A stretch of 64,000 nucleotides of DNA from Isoetes taiwanensis (GCA_021234155.1 JAJEKV010000061.1:7980545-8044544), one strand, 5' to 3'; shown: positions 1 to 13,559, numbered from the stretch's first letter. Numbers and translations: made by a program. The notes: generated by a model not told the origin, from the sequence alone.

Positions 1-3000
1 TGGAGAATATGGCTCTGAGATCTGAGGCAGTGGTTGTGGTGAAGCAAGAGAAGGAGGAATCGATGATAAAACAGTCTGAGAATAGTGGTGTGAGCGAGAA
101 AGAGTCAAAAAAAAAAAAGATACAAAGGTGTCGCGACCCGGCTAAAGAGAACTAGAAGCCCGGACATCGGTTGAGCAAGCTGTAAGTGTAGTGGATGTGT
201 AATTGGATTAGTAAATATGTGTTTTATGCTAGTTACCATTGATGCTTGGTTTTGCGGTGACATGGATAACCTTCGAGACAATGGTTCCATTCTATCCGTT
301 CCAAAAAAACCTGAACCTCGATTAAGGTCCGCGAAATATTGTGTGGAGACATTGTTTAAAGATAGGCACATGTCTAAGAGACATTTAGACATATTCGGAA
401 GGTATGTGAAGCAGCACATTGACATCAAATGGCGAGATGTCTTCTTTTTCTTCCTTGAAAACTTTTTGACTTATCGGGGCAAACATTTAAAAGATTAGCC
501 CCGGATGCTAATAGTATGGGACGGTCGATCGGCAGAGTGCGGTTGAGAAAGGGCTACAAGGCATTGTTGTTAGTAAATGCCCGGTATATATTATGGTTCA
601 GTTCAAGTTGAGGACCCTACCCATCATGTTTTGGTGATTTTTGTTTTAGAGTGCGCAAAAATTGCGGTACCACCTCAATGGCTTCTCGCAATTATTGTGT
701 TGAACTCCATCCCCGGTATAACGATTGGATGACAAACTCCTAAATATGTGAGCATTTTCTTTCAAGATTATATGTACCCGCCGCTTGCTTAAATCTTAGT
801 TGCATGTTCTCATTTTGTGTGTGCGGGCTTCATAAGGATGTCATCACATATCTAACCAACTCTAGCTCACGTAGAGTTGAATTATATGTGAAGAATGCAA
901 TTGAAGAAGGAAACTATTCGGAGGTTCCACAACAACCGGATAATGTAAGGCTGCGGTCTTTATGTGATGGCCTTTATGCAAGCTTTTGTGGATGCCCAAA
1001 GTGAATTCTAAAAGCATGGTGAGTTGTTCTTATATTTCACATAAATCCTTTGGGATGTTTTTATTATAGCGGATCTTAATTCTTGTGTTTGTTGCAGTTT
1101 TCATCAACATGGTTTCGACAAGGATTTTTGCACTTGGCGTAAGAAAAATGTATTAATAAAAGCCATGATTGAATATGGTTTGAGAAGAAGAGATGAGACA
1201 AAACAAGTTGTCACTGGGCAGAAGAGTGGTAGTTAAACTCATTCCAACTTATGGAATTTAAAGCTAATTGACTATTGTACTTTGAAATTTATTTGAATAA
1301 GAAATTGTTTGCAGCGCTTTTAATTTCTATCAAGGGTTAAAAACTAGAATTAGTTTAGACTTTACGTCTTATCCTTAGGCTTGGTCGGTTAGATGTATGG
1401 CTAACCTAGCGCCTGGATTACTACGAGGGGCTTATTATATTTGATCTCCAAGGCATTTTGGGTTACTATTGTAAATCAGCACCCAGTGACTATAATGGCA
1501 CTCAAGTGCCAATCCAATTACCTGATGGAGTCTTCTTTTGTCATCCATTGTCGAAATCATTGTTGTACTGGTGTTCCAACCATTGGGATTTGGCTGTTTG
1601 GTCAGATCTTCCCTTGGATGTTCGGCGACCATTGTAGAACAAGTTGTATGAGCAAGGCATACCAAGATTTAAATTCATTTTATGGTGGCAATAGATGTTG
1701 GACCCTCTTCTTAGAGGTCAATGATGGACGGAACATATTTCTTTTTCCCTTTGGATATTCCACTCCTCAAGTATCGAATGAGGAAATAGATGTGTTATGA
1801 TTCTTGACCTTCCTTTCAAATGTATCTTCAATGAGGGTTGCTCTTCTTTGCATACCCGGTATGGCATCGAGGCTAGCTTGGTGAAGACAAAGATTTATAT
1901 TGGCTATTTATTTTGGTTTGTAGGCTTGAATAATGCAAATGACTTTACCACTTATGTCCAAGAGCATCAATTTGATACTTCTCATGCATACAATGACCAC
2001 GATAGTGAAATGCATAAAATCTCAACATGGTGAAGACATTGATAGTTTATGGAGCTTTTGCAATAGGGGTTGCTTGCTAATTAAACCCTAGCATCCACGA
2101 TTGAAGAGATTCACAATAATATAAGAATCTAGTGAAGATGATGAAGGTGGGGTACAAGATGAGTGTCTTTGGTACATCGGATAGCAAACAAGTCGAGGAC
2201 ACGGGCACATCTTCGTGTATGTATCTAACTTAGGTAATACAATTATGCTTAGATGTTGTATGTTGTAGAGCTTTTGCAATCTGGCTGTATGTACATAACT
2301 TAGGTATCTGAGTTAAGCTTTCACATGATATACTAATAATTTTGTATGCATTGTAGATGTAAGGAATGATCTACAAAACAAATGTCAAATTCTTCAACCA
2401 GCTGAAGTAGATCTTCAACCAAAGCGATATAGAAGAAACAAATCTAAGTTCCCAATATCTTTGGCGGGGGGACTAATCCAAGGTGAATACCATGCACGAG
2501 CTTTGGGAAATGGTTGAGAGAATCGATGATTGGGATACTTTCGAAGCAATTTGCTAAAATCTACTTGTAGTCAAGGTTTACTACATAATCCTTGGGGAGA
2601 CCATCCTTTAGAAGTAGTTGATCAATAATAGGGTGGACCCGGCCTTCCAATAGCCGAGGAGAATGCCCAGCGACAAGTGCTCTACTGCGTAGCACATGTA
2701 AATCTGGCCGATTGGAAGAAAGGCTTGCATGATGCAATAATCTTGAGATATTATGTTCCAAATGACTAGGCTGCACCCTTCTTAAATTATTAAGTGTGTA
2801 CCTTTGTACTATTTGCTTCAGAAATATAATTATGTGTACCTTTTGCACTTGTCTACAATTTGAACTTCAACATGTTCCATGCTATATTTTACAAAACCGG
2901 GTAGTTCACACGTACAAATCCTTTGCAAATTCAATTCAATTCAAAAAGTAACACAATACAAAAGCAGCGCAAATTCAAAGCCTTCATCTAATCCAAGGCA

Positions 3001-3689
3001 TCCACCATTTTGGGAAGACTTCCTAGCAACATCTCATGCACATCATCGGACAATGCAAAAGTTGCACTAGCACCTTTAACCACGTGATTTATCTTCTTCA
3101 TGAGAGCTCAATAGCGGACTCTCTTGGTACCAATACTTCTCTATCATCCAACGACTTATATTTGTTATGGCAACTTAGCAATTTCGATAATAGTAGGCGA
3201 TATGGCTGTGTCACACATGATGCTCATTCTTGTAATCATCAATGACCGTTTGATCCAATACATGCTTTTCTCTAGTGCAAGCAGAACATAGTATGGCACA
3301 TCTTCCTCATTACCGGGGAAGAGCAAAAGAAGCAAAATTATCAAAGCTGTATCACATCATGTAACTCCTCTACCTCATTTTGCAAACATTGCGGTTTCGA
3401 TTCTAATTACGTACCTTCAGCATGTACACATGGGACTAGCTTCTTCAATGTCCACTTTCCACGGTGTTGAATAGACTCACATGCACGCCATTCAAAGTTT
3501 ATGCGGCCTTTGCAAAACAAGATAGTGGTCTAACCATCGGTAAGGTTGGGTCCTCGGGACTTATGGAAGATACCACGGTTACCCGACTTTGGACACCGGG
3601 AAGGGGTTACCCGTCAAATGGCTTTGACTGTCAATCTCGGCCTCCTTCACTTCCCAATACACTTCTGAACTTGAGATTTCTTGTTTCTC
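1..3689. other. Unassigned decayed sequence
   Basis: I recognise no gene here. Open stretches on plus at 217-498 (93 codons), 804-1004 (66 codons) and 1441-1800 (119 codons) have no motif I can name and are broken by stops in all frames around them. Around 1,101-1,240 a coding-like run begins after a plausible acceptor (TTGTTGCAG, ending about 1,099), which could be the remains of an exon. The part next to 3,690 may be the decayed C-terminal region of the minus-strand transposase relic that starts there. Alternatives are unrelated transposon debris or real but unknown exons; I cannot choose between them. Confidence 0.3.
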
Positions 3690-4980
3690 AAAACAACCAC
3701 CGGGCATCATGAGCACCCTTTATTTCAATCCCATGCTCTCTTCTTTGCTCAGCGGCCAAGAGTTGCTTGGTCTTGGCAACCTCTCCATCATGTTCCCCTT
3801 CCCATGCCCTGATCGAAGAAATTCCATTGTACCAATGCCATCGCGACAATGGTACCTGCATATAAAGTAGAATGATCTTCTGGATTTGAACTGAAGCGGC
3901 ACAACCATCGACCACCGCGAGATGATACGCATGTGAGATCCTCCATTCTCTTTCAACCCGAAGATGAAGTTGAAATGCATGTTGTACAAAATGTGTGTCA
4001 TGACTTCTATCATCAGAAACATATAAGTGAGCGGTCTTACGCAACTTACCATTTACCTTGAAGAGAGTGATGTGTACCAAAATAGTGATCAGTGCGCATT
4101 CCAATGTTGGTACGCACTTCTTTGAAGGGCTGCAATGTGTAATTTTTCTGCAAAGTGTACTCTTGATATCCTGAGAATCATCTCTTAGACTCACGAATGC
4201 TTCTCCTAAATTCCTTGCTCACGCCAATGAGCCAAAGTTGTGATGCACAAACTTTTTCATGTGATCAAACATGGCGGATAGCATGAAAGGAGCATCTGTT
4301 TGCTTCTCCACCAATCTTAGTCTTCTAGAAGTGCCCTTCCTTGACTTCACCGTCCATATAACGAAGCACGCCATTTAACATCATCTTCATTATTACGATC
4401 AGCCTCTTTTGGACATAAGGAATCTTTTGCTTACCACATTTTTCACAATCCCCCTTATGCACTTGAGTTGTGCCACTCTTCCCTTTCCTCTTTTTGGCAA
4501 ACCATTTCTCTCCAAAGAGTGCTAACATTACAAAATGTAAGCTTTTGTGCGACAAACCCCATCATGTGTACCAGCGGCACATACATCACAATTGCAAGCG
4601 CAATTTATGTGAAACTTCAGCCTCATAGAGTTGAAAGCTTTTCTGAAATTCTACCTTGTTCATGCTTGACACAGCGACAAGTGTTTCTCTCCTTCAATTT
4701 CCTTATGCAACTTGGTTTTGGGTATTGAACATTCTAATACCAACATCGCATCTGGATTCTCCTCCACAAACTGCTCATACATTTCATTTTGCACATTGCA
4801 AAAGAAAATAGGTAAGTTGGAGAAAGCGTGCATTGAATACCTTACATATCCAGTACATAAGTAAGAAATACAATGTATACCAGTACATATCAGTTGTACA
4901 TGTAAAAAGATTTGATTGAATCTATACATATTCAGTACATATGTATAGTAGATTATATATAGTATCAATTTATAGCACAT
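3690..4980 (-). pseudogene. Decayed transposase-like gene, copy 1
   Basis: Remains of a transposase-like protein also found at 49.5-50.3 kb and 59.6-61.2 kb. Reading from 4,980 down, the pieces are a segment ending in an acidic/proline ENPD motif near 4,760, a cysteine-rich stretch near 4,560-4,640 (CACNCDVC), a second CxxC (CEKCG) near 4,440, then a core in two frames. The core contains ILVHIT, a YVSDDRSHDTHFVQH block, a DGCA and QFKS pair split by a frameshift near 3,900, and a GEHDG...EQRREHG block near 3,750. The same blocks occur in the same order in the plus-strand copy at 60.0-60.5 kb. The repeated Asp residues suggest a DDE-type nuclease, but I infer this and do not know the superfamily. 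Several frameshifts and stops make this copy non-functional. Confidence 0.6.
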
Positions 4981-6120
4981 TTAATCCTATATCCTTACAC
5001 TATGTACATATATATCACATAATATACATGAAATACTTCCAAGAGCAAGTAGATGACCCCATAAACCTCATTTACATGTATAATACATTAAGTAAAACAG
5101 ATAACATTTTTGAAGCTTTTTCATTTTTAAAAGAGGGTAAAAAATAAATAAAAAAAAATGCTTGTTTTGAAACACTAGTTTTGAAAACTCAATAAGTACT
5201 TATTGTTGAAAATAGAAGGAAATATAGTTTTTCTTTTTGCACGCTTAATATACACAAAGCTTTCAGTTTAAAAATTTTCATAAATATATATTATAATTCT
5301 TAGCACAGTTTACAATGAAAGTAGAGGCACTCACACAATCAAATAATTATAATGATATTTCAATCTGTCTGTATAAACTCATACGGGAGGTGGCTCTTCC
5401 CAGTCCACACTCTCGTACCCCTTAGGATCTGGCTCTTGCGAGGACACAACAGCGAAGATGCCTGCTTCACGATTCCAATCCCCTTTGGCGGTTTTTCGAG
5501 GCCACCGAGGCTCCACAGGGCTCTAGGTCGACAAACTCCACCTCCCTCGTCTTTTCTCCCGTAATAGGAGGTGGATTTTACGTATAAGTGCCTTTAACAT
5601 CGCCCGGCCCAGTTCTTTGCTCCGGTTCCTCGTTTTCATCGGAAAGGATTCACAAGAGCTTATCACGGTCACGATGAAACTTATTTTATCTGGGTCTATG
5701 TCGGCCGAGAGACAACATTAGCCCACAGCAAGAGCAAATTCTTTAATGGTGCTTGTTCGAGGAAAAAGCATCAAAATCCGGTTACTGGGCGAGAAAACCA
5801 CTCTATTAAGTTATTAATAAGCCTACGTGGCCGATAATGGGACACCCGCCTTGCCTTGTCTCGTGGGTCTCTTAACTTTTGCGGAAACGGTAGAGATGCG
5901 AAAAGCATTGCGGGGAGGAGTCTTCTCATTCTGCGTATTGAAATGAGCCATGGTTTTTTGGCGTCCGTATTTGTAAAACCTATATGGAAATGCTCAAACA
6001 GCTCACTAAGCATGGACCACCACCATGTCCCTTGGCGTTTGTTTTTAGCACGCCAAACAATCGGACAATTAAAAATTAGTAGAAAGAAAACAATGAAAAT
6101 AAGTTAGCCCGATGTGGTGT
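4981..6120. other. Intergenic, no recognisable gene
   Basis: AT-rich from 4,981 to 5,350, then more GC-balanced from 5,380 to 6,110. Overlapping open stretches on both strands at 5,771-6,107 (about 80 codons each) show no motif I recognise. I found no splice-supported gene. Confidence 0.4.
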
Positions 6121-6122
6121 GG

Positions 6123-6285
6123 CGGTATAAATTTATACCGGTTGCCTTCTTTGTATAAATTTATACCGATTACCATCTTGGTATGAATTTATCTGAAGGT
6201 TGCCTTGTTGTATAAATTTTAACCACGGTTGCTCCAGCCGTATAAATTTAAATCTTAAGGCAACTGTGGTATAAATTTATCTGGG
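6123..6285 (+). repeat. Tandem array, about 29-bp unit, six copies
   Basis: Six imperfect copies start near 6,124, 6,153, 6,181, 6,210, 6,240 and 6,270. Each begins with a version of GTATAAATTTATACC, itself nearly palindromic, followed by a GGTTGCCTT-like spacer. Later copies lose the ACC end. Every unit carries a TATAAAT core, so the array could present several TATA-like elements, but no gene start is evident beside it. Confidence 0.75.
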
Positions 6286-7937
6286 TGGATTCTGATAAAT
6301 AAAAATCAATAAATTTAAAGCTTACCAAATCACGGTTTTGGCCCGGCGTTCTGAACCGCTCCCATAGGTTTAAACACCGACATCGTTTGCGCAGGTCGAA
6401 TGAAAAATGATAACCCTCCGGTTTGCGGATGTCGTGACATCCTTTAGCTTGGTACAAAAGCGCGTTACAAAAAGCGGACTTACGCGTGCGTGAAGGCTTC
6501 CCGTCGTCCGGCGCTATCTTTAATTTTAAAGCCGTATGGAAATATCTGCTATGCACAAAGTAAAATTTTGCTTGTCCAAAAGTGTCCCTAGCTTAGTGCA
6601 ATCACCCTGAACGACCTTGTACAAGCAGTCCTGATCAAACATTGTAAATCTTTCATAGCTAGTGTCAAAACTGTTGGGGCCGACTTCTTTTCCCTGTTCA
6701 ATGGCCTTAAGTCTCTACCTTTCCTCTTTGGCCCTACGAACCAGGTTCAAAAGCGTGCTGGTAGCCCTTTCTTCTTGTTCTGTAAGAGAACAGTGAGACA
6801 AAGGCACAAAGACAAAATAAGATTTCTGCAAAACTTACCCGGCCGAAGTTAAGCGCATGCTCACGATTATCTTGTGCGTGGGTACAAGTTGGGTAAAAAG
6901 CTTGCACTCCTTCTGTCTTCTAAGTTTGGTTTGCTTCATTAGTTTGGTGGCGGTGACAATGTCTTCATTTGCAAAAGAAAAGAGGTTGTAAGACAAAGTG
7001 AGAAATAAAGAACATAGTACAAAAGGCTTATGTCTTATTCTTTGACCCCCTATCACTTTTCTGGCAATATCTCTCTTATTCGGATGAATCATGGAAAGTG
7101 TCACCCCAATTCGGAAACTAGACTTCGGGCCGGTTCTAAAGAGGTAAGAATTGTCTCAATCGGAGCTCTGGTTGCCGAGATATATGTAACTGACGTTCAG
7201 GGTCTATTTATAGTCTCTGCTACGACTTTAGCCTTTTTTTATTTAGCTATGCCTTTTTAGCTTCATAAATATAGACCATAGGTTGCCTTCATTGCCTTTC
7301 CTTGTCAATAATTTGCCAAACTTAGACGCCCACGCTAGTCCACTAAGACTAACATCCAAGACCACTCCCCCGAGCTACCATATTCATAACAATAAAACGT
7401 TGCTTCCATTCTCAGCCCTTGGGTCTCCATGGAATATGGGTGATGTTAGATGAGTTTCGTGGCAGTAGGGTGTCTGACAAGTCATGTTGTTTCATATGCT
7501 ATGTCCACTTTGTGTTATCTTCTGTGCCTATGTTCTTAATTGCTCGAATTTATGAATCATCCCCGCTCCAGTTTGGTTGCCGTTCAAAAGGGTAGTCCTT
7601 TTATTTGGCACTAAAACAGCCCGCAATTTGCCTATAATGCATACCCAAAATATGGGCAAAACAATGCAACTTTAGAGCCCCTGCCATTGTTATTTGGAGT
7701 ACTAATATGATGCCACCATTACTACTGGCACATTGCCATTTATTAGTTTGTGAAGATATGCAAAGGCAAATGGATTAACAACAAATACACAACAATAAAT
7801 AAGAATAAGAATAAGAATGATTTTTTATCGTCCACTGAGGCCAATCGGCCATGCCCCCACTCAAATTCATGTTGAAACTAAGAAAGATCACTTTTCTTTC
7901 ATTTGGTAGTTAATGCCATAAACTTATATCATTTGCG
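6286..7937. other. Intergenic, possible repeat with promoter-like end
   Basis: A minus-strand open stretch at 6,248-6,556 (102 codons) has no motif I recognise. Around 7,200-7,215 there is a CTATTTATAG element resembling a TATA box. The sequence near 7,358-7,388 (GACCACTCCC, then CGAGCTACC and TATTCATA) recurs in slightly changed form near 25,641-25,672, so this belongs to a dispersed repeat, possibly an LTR or a MITE-like element. No coding gene is supported. Confidence 0.35.
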
Positions 7938-8080
7938 TCTTTTAACATGTATTTGACTAAACATTTTATAACCTTCAGAAAGTATCCATCACTTTTAATC
8001 TCACTTTCATCTTTTAACATGTATTTGACTAAACATTTTATAACCTTCACAAAGTATACATCACTTTTAATCTAATTTTC
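7938..8080 (+). repeat. Tandem duplication, 72-bp unit, two copies
   Basis: Two adjacent copies start with TCTTTTAACATGTATTTGAC at 7,938 and 8,010 and match almost base for base, including the later ACATTTTATAACCTTCA block. Only a few substitutions separate them, so the duplication is fairly recent. Confidence 0.85.
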
Positions 8081-8300
8081 GCTATACCAATTTTGCTTAC
8101 ATCACCTATGCACTAGCATTACTAAATATTCTATAGAATTTTAGTTCATATTCCTCATTCATAATAATAAGTTATACAAGAAACTTATCGCGGCGGCCTT
8201 GTTCTCTTTCCTAAATGCACTATGACGGAGTTTGTGTCAACTTAGAATTGGGGTGAAAACCATCTCCAACTGGATCTCAAACCATAAGATGCTCAAAGTG

Positions 8301-8815
8301 CCCTCAAAATGGGATACAAAATTTGAGATTCACCTCAAAAGTTCCCTATGTGTTTTAGACGACCTTAAAAGAACTTGGTTGCATGATAGTTGACATTTAA
8401 ACAAAATTTATGGAAAAATGCCATTTTAATGGTAGAGTTTTCATGGAAAGCCCTCTTTGATCACAAATTCCATTACAAAATGGGATTCAAAATTTGAGAC
8501 TCACCTCAAAAGTTCCCTATGTGTTTTAGACGACCTTAAAAGAACTTGGTTGCATGATAGTTGACATTTGAACAAATTTATGGAAAAATGCCATTTTAAT
8601 GGTAGAGTTTTCATGAAGAGCCCTCTTTGATCACAAATTCCATTACAAAATGGGATTCAAATTTTGAGATTCACCTCAAAAGTTCCTTATGCGTTTTAGA
8701 CGACCTTAAAAGAACATGGTTGCATGACAGTTGACATTTAGACAAATTTATGGAAAAATGCCATTTTAATGGTAGAGTTTTCATGGAGAGCCCTCTTTGA
8801 TCACAAATTCCATTA
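8301..8815 (+). repeat. Satellite-like tandem array, about 170-bp unit, three copies
   Basis: Three copies, anchored at GGGAT near 8,311, 8,482 and 8,652, give periods of about 171 and 170 bp. Conserved blocks include CACCTCAAAAGTTCC, GTTTTAGACGACCTTAAAAG, GGAAAAATGCCATTTTAATG and GATCACAAATTCCATTA. The copies differ by scattered substitutions and 1-base indels. The unit length is close to nucleosome repeat length, as in many plant satellites. It could also be a local fragment of a larger satellite family. Confidence 0.85.
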
Positions 8816-9895
8816 GATCAGGAGGCTATTTTTTAGCATGTATGTTGGAAAAGTTACAGGTGTCCATGTTTTGCATATGCATTATCCAAGTTGTGACTCA
8901 AAGCCAAGTTCAACATTTGAGTGGCAGCATTTACAATGCATATTGACTAGTATGTTCTCTAAGATAATATCATTACTTATATCAAGATTTCAAGTGCATA
9001 AATTAACAGACAGATGTTTTTAGCTCCCTTAGAGAAGACTAACTAGTCACATGTCAAAGAAACCCAATTGCATGCTATGAATAGTAAATTCCTTAAGCAG
9101 AGCAATGCTTCTCGGATGCCTACCATGAGTATTTTCCCCCTTTTCTCTCAGTTGCCTACCAGGAGTATTTTCCCTCTTTTTAGCGGTGTTCCTTATTTTA
9201 TGCAAGGTGCAATAATCTTTATGCCCCAAACATTTCTTGTTTTAATCCTTAATATCAACTTCCTTTTCATGCTCTAAAATGTAGCTTTCCCACCCTTCTT
9301 GTAAGGCATATATGAGAACTTCCCTCAAGGATAATGGACCAAGAATATTATTTAAATGCAAGTATCTAAGATTCTTGATGCAAATTTACCATGCAATAGT
9401 GTCATAATCTGTAAAAAACAATGGAGGATATCTATTTTAGAATGAATCCTTATTTTGAAAAAGGGCCTACATACTACAAACATGGACTTAAAAAATGAAA
9501 TGGAAATAAACTACTTATTTTATGACACAATCACATAGAAAAATACAAACACCCAATAGTTGAAGACTCACCATTGATGCAAGGTCAAGCAGATGCTTTG
9601 CCATCTATGGATGTTGATTGTTTTTAAACATTGGGCCTGATTTAATTACGTTGAGACTTTTCCTTCATGATTAGAACATTAATAGAGCATATAAAGCAAT
9701 GTAGGCAAATAAATGGACATGGCAAAGATTACTATAGTCTAGTGATTTCATCCAGACCCATTTTATTTGGGCATCCAATAAGCCCTTGTGTGCCAAATTG
9801 ACACAGGGACCAAAACCGCACTTGTAAACGGTATAAGAAGACTTGTGAAATGTGCACATAAAGAAGCCATTAGAGAAATATATTTGCTCTTCCAA
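8816..9895. other. Intergenic with a 36-bp duplication
   Basis: No gene recognised. At 9,117-9,183 a 36-bp unit beginning TGCCTACCATGAG / TGCCTACCAGGAG and followed by TATTTTCCC occurs twice in tandem. If the MIP1-like fragment just above is a gene running on minus, its later exons should lie here, but I could not find them. Confidence 0.4.
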
Positions 9896-10119
9896 TTTCT
9901 TGTCTTCCTATTGAAGTCTCAAGGGCAGCAATATCAGCCACTAGCTCATTTGCCTGGAGCATGAAGTAAGTCATTGGTTTGATGTGTTCAACATTGCTAA
10001 CAACTTATGTTAAACCATGACACAAATGTATGTAGGAAGTGTTAGGAAGGACACTACAGTTGAGTGTAGTCTTAGGAGCAGAATGCAAGCACATCTCATC
10101 ACGAAGATGATTCTGCAAC
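9896..10119 (-). pseudogene. Possible MIP1/DUF547-type leucine-zipper fragment
   Basis: Two minus-strand segments look like exons. The first starts at 10,119 after a TTCAG acceptor and reads LQNHLRDEMCLHSA. The second starts at 9,953 after a CTCCAG acceptor and reads NELVADIAALE. In plant TERNARY COMPLEX FACTOR MIP1-type proteins an N-terminal coiled coil has this kind of pair (LQ-LR-E-LH followed by ELL-IA-LE), ahead of a DUF547 domain. I see only these two segments; no DUF547 region, clean donor sites or start codon. A decayed copy or a fragment of a longer gene is most likely. The similarity rests on memory of the family, so I hold it loosely. Confidence 0.35.
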
Positions 10120-13100
10120 CTGAATATAATTGCAAACATTATTTATCATTAGCAAAAAATGAATATATCACAATTAATTCATCATATTTTTGAATGGCCT
10201 ACATCTACTTCAGATGATGCCTGTGCACCCGTAACCTTTCCATGATTTCATCTATACCATAATACTATCAGAGAAGGGTTAAATTTGCAAAGGACCTACA
10301 AATAGAGATAATTCCATCATAGTTAGCAAACCATCGCTAGAAGCATAATTTTTGTAACTCCAAGCCTTACATCTTTGTCAATATCGTCTGAAAAAAATAA
10401 GATTTGATTCTAAGGCACAACCCTGCTATCATTTTTGCTTAAAAAGAAGCTGAAAGAGAAATACAAAGCCCAATGCTTCTTCTTTATATCTAAACCTTGC
10501 CATAATTGAGCAGTCTCCAGACTATGTTTTCAGGCCGAACCCAACCCAATGAGAAAAAGCTTTCTCCTGTGCCAGCGTATGGCACTTAAATATTAGGTGA
10601 AGAAATGAAAAATACCTCTGCAGCAAGATAATAGTCGGTCCAAGTTGTTTGGAGAGTGCTTGTTTGATCCTATATTTTAGCAACATGGAAGCATGCCAAA
10701 CCACCAGGCTTAAGAGTTCTAACAGAAAGGAGGGCCAGAAATAGGGAACGATCCAGCACTGGCTTTTGATTTACCATCGGATGTGTGTATTGCCTTTCTG
10801 TGGCTACTATGCCCTGCAGTTCAACAGAACTAGTGGGTTGTTTCTACTTGCCTTGTGCAATTTTCTGCCAAAGATCTTGCCCCACATATTGAAAGAATCT
10901 TGATAGTTCTAACGATCTAATGGGTTCTACCTACCCAGAAGGTCTGATATACTATCTGGTCCCTTGATTCTTGCAAAAAATCCTTGTGGGCAATGGACAT
11001 CAGAAAATTGTCTCAAATTCTTTGCAGCTTCATGGGCAGATCGGAATGGATGCTCCAATCCATTTCTACATCAGTTAAATAGAATTTGCTTCATTAATGC
11101 AATACATCGCCCCATAAATGGGGATGGATTTGTCCTCTGCTCAATAGCAAAAGTCTAGATCACAATAATCACTAGATTATTGTGCAACATACCTATCAAT
11201 AGATAAGAAAAGAGAATACTTGCACGAATCGAATGTCAAAATCTCGGGCCCAAATCATTTCTTTCTTTGTATTTTTCTGGAATCAAAACATAGAGAGGCC
11301 TCTATCAAAGAGCTCGTGATGTACAGCTTCCTTGTAAGACATCCACCTGCTTGGAAAGAAGCCTCAGACCTCCACACCCCATTTTATCTGCAGAAAATGG
11401 AATATTATCTGCCTAAGGAGTTTTTACTTGTTTCGCTTGATGGATTTGCGTTGTGCCTAAAGGCATTCATCCAGTGCAAACCCTCTGTGATCCCTATGCC
11501 AAAGTTTATATCTATCTGCTTCAAAATTTCCTTCTTCCTTATATATCTATGCTGCCAAAGTTTATATCTATCTGCTTAGAGAGGAAGCAGGGGAAGGGGA
11601 AGTGACAAACCTGCAGCGGTGCGCGCAACCCTTTTGCAAGCTTTCTCCAAAACTTAGAACATTTGGCAACTCGAGGTTTGAGCAAGAAGGGTGAGCTTGG
11701 CTTGACTATGGCGGAGAAGTGCAATGGCAGAGAAAGAGAGGCGGCTCCTCTCCTCTAAGTAGAATCCGGCATAACAGGGGAATTCAGGCATAGCCATAAA
11801 TGCGTTTCTAGCCTTAGTCATCCATGCCACTTTAGGAAGTCATCCACGTGTTGCCCCCAAATTATTTGCTGGGGAAAAAATATTACAATCAAACAAAAAT
11901 TGGGACTGCCTTATATATGTTGAGAAAATAGGATTGTACTTTGTAAGGAACGGGGTAAGCTAATTGCAAACTACATCTTAGAATATAAGGAAGTGGTATC
12001 CATGTAAGGAAGTTTTGAAATGAAATCCTAAGGTAGGATGAAAGGGGTTTTTCAAAATTTGTACTCCTTCATGGTGCAATAGGGTAATTGAACCGTGGCA
12101 TGGGGCTTGTTCAGAATCGAGTTTATCAGAGATTGTGCAAAGATAAAAAAAAAATATGTTTCAAACAAAATAGGCCTAGCAGTAAATGCCTCCTTACAGA
12201 TTTGTATTTGCACCAAACACCAAGAACCAGAGGCAACAGAATCATTGGGGCCCATCTTTGGCAGATGAAAATGAAATATTTGACATTACTGTCAAATAAT
12301 TTCGGCCACGAGATATGTGCCTACCTTTTCCTTCCGCCAACTTCTCTTCGAAATCCCGCCTGCTGCCATCTGTTCTTTGAAGAATCTTAGGACCTCTTCT
12401 ATAACTATGAAATTTCCTTTCCTTCTGCCTGTGAAGAACACTTGAATTTTGCCTTTCTTTTTGTCATATATCGACGCTTGATGATACATGAAATGACTAG
12501 AGGCTACTGGACACTTGATCATAGATGAAATGATCAAGTAGGCCACTAGGCACAGTTGAGCATGGTTGAAATGACTAAGAAAATTACAAGCCAAACTTTA
12601 AGTTTGGTTTCTTATCTCATCACAAAGACCTGGACTTGAAGTTGCTTTGATTCCTTAATCTGGACCGTACGTAGCGATCCTCGTTTGTGGGGTATGCATG
12701 TACAAGTTTTTGTATACTGTATATTAAAGTTTGCTAAATACTATAAGGTTTGAGCGAATGTACTTAATGGTGTTAATTTTGTACATATATTGTACGTTTT
12801 TAGGGGCTCTCGCTGCCCTACGTGACCCCCCGTGTGAATATGCACCCAAACCAAAGGGGGTTTTAGGGGGATTTAAATTTAAAACCATTGAATGTAATAT
12901 TTTATGTTAATTAATATTCATGGTAGTTATTTGTTAGGAAAAAAAAATTTGGGCCCTTCGGGCCCTAACAAAACGTAGAGAATCTTTAGCATATTGATAT
13001 TGGATGTTTTAAGAAATGATAGCCAAGTGGAATCTAGGCCTCAGCATGTGGTTGTGCATGTGGCCATGTGGCATATACGCATTAGTATTAGAGCCTGCCA

Positions 13101-13500
13101 ATTGAGTTGTCAAATAATTTATGTCAGTGCACGGCCCTAAATATTAATTACCAAAAACCAAACATAGGTAAGTAACGTAGGAAACATATGTGATGATGTT
13201 GTACACATCTTTAAAGCGTTTTATTCATACATACCTAATAAAGCAAACCCGGGGAATTGAGCACGGGTTAATCCAGAAAAGAGCAATGCACATTGAGCCT
13301 CGAGAAAAAGTATTGTATATAAGCGGGACGTTTGAATTATAATGATATTATAAAAGAAATTTACAATGGGATTTGAGCCCATTATGTCTATGCGTGTGTT
13401 CTACGTGGGCTTGAAGTTGTAGCAATTTCAATTCAAGTATTGTATGGCTCCTGCTAACCAATTGATTGAAAAAATAAGGCAAACCCTATGTGAGCTAGAG
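10120..13500. other. Intergenic, scattered coding-like pieces
   Basis: No gene is supported. A minus-strand signal near 10,370-10,395 has a T-rich tract, CAG, 17 bases and GTAAGG, which could be a micro-exon upstream of the MIP1-like fragment. Open stretches at 10,964-11,158 and 11,220-11,579 (plus) and 12,088-12,390 (plus) have no motif I know. Around 12,478-12,585 a roughly 40-bp unit (TTGATNATNNATGAAATGA) is repeated about two and a half times. At 12,951-12,965 GGGCCC-TTC-GGGCCC forms a short hairpin. Confidence 0.35.
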
Positions 13501-13559
13501 CTAAACAAAAAAATCAAAGCACACTCACATAGCTTTTGAATCCTTGCGGGGAAGGAGTT

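Noticed and set aside
12951-12965. Rho-independent type terminator
   Set aside because: The hairpin GGGCCC-TTC-GGGCCC is in plant nuclear DNA without a T-run; bacterial termination logic does not apply.
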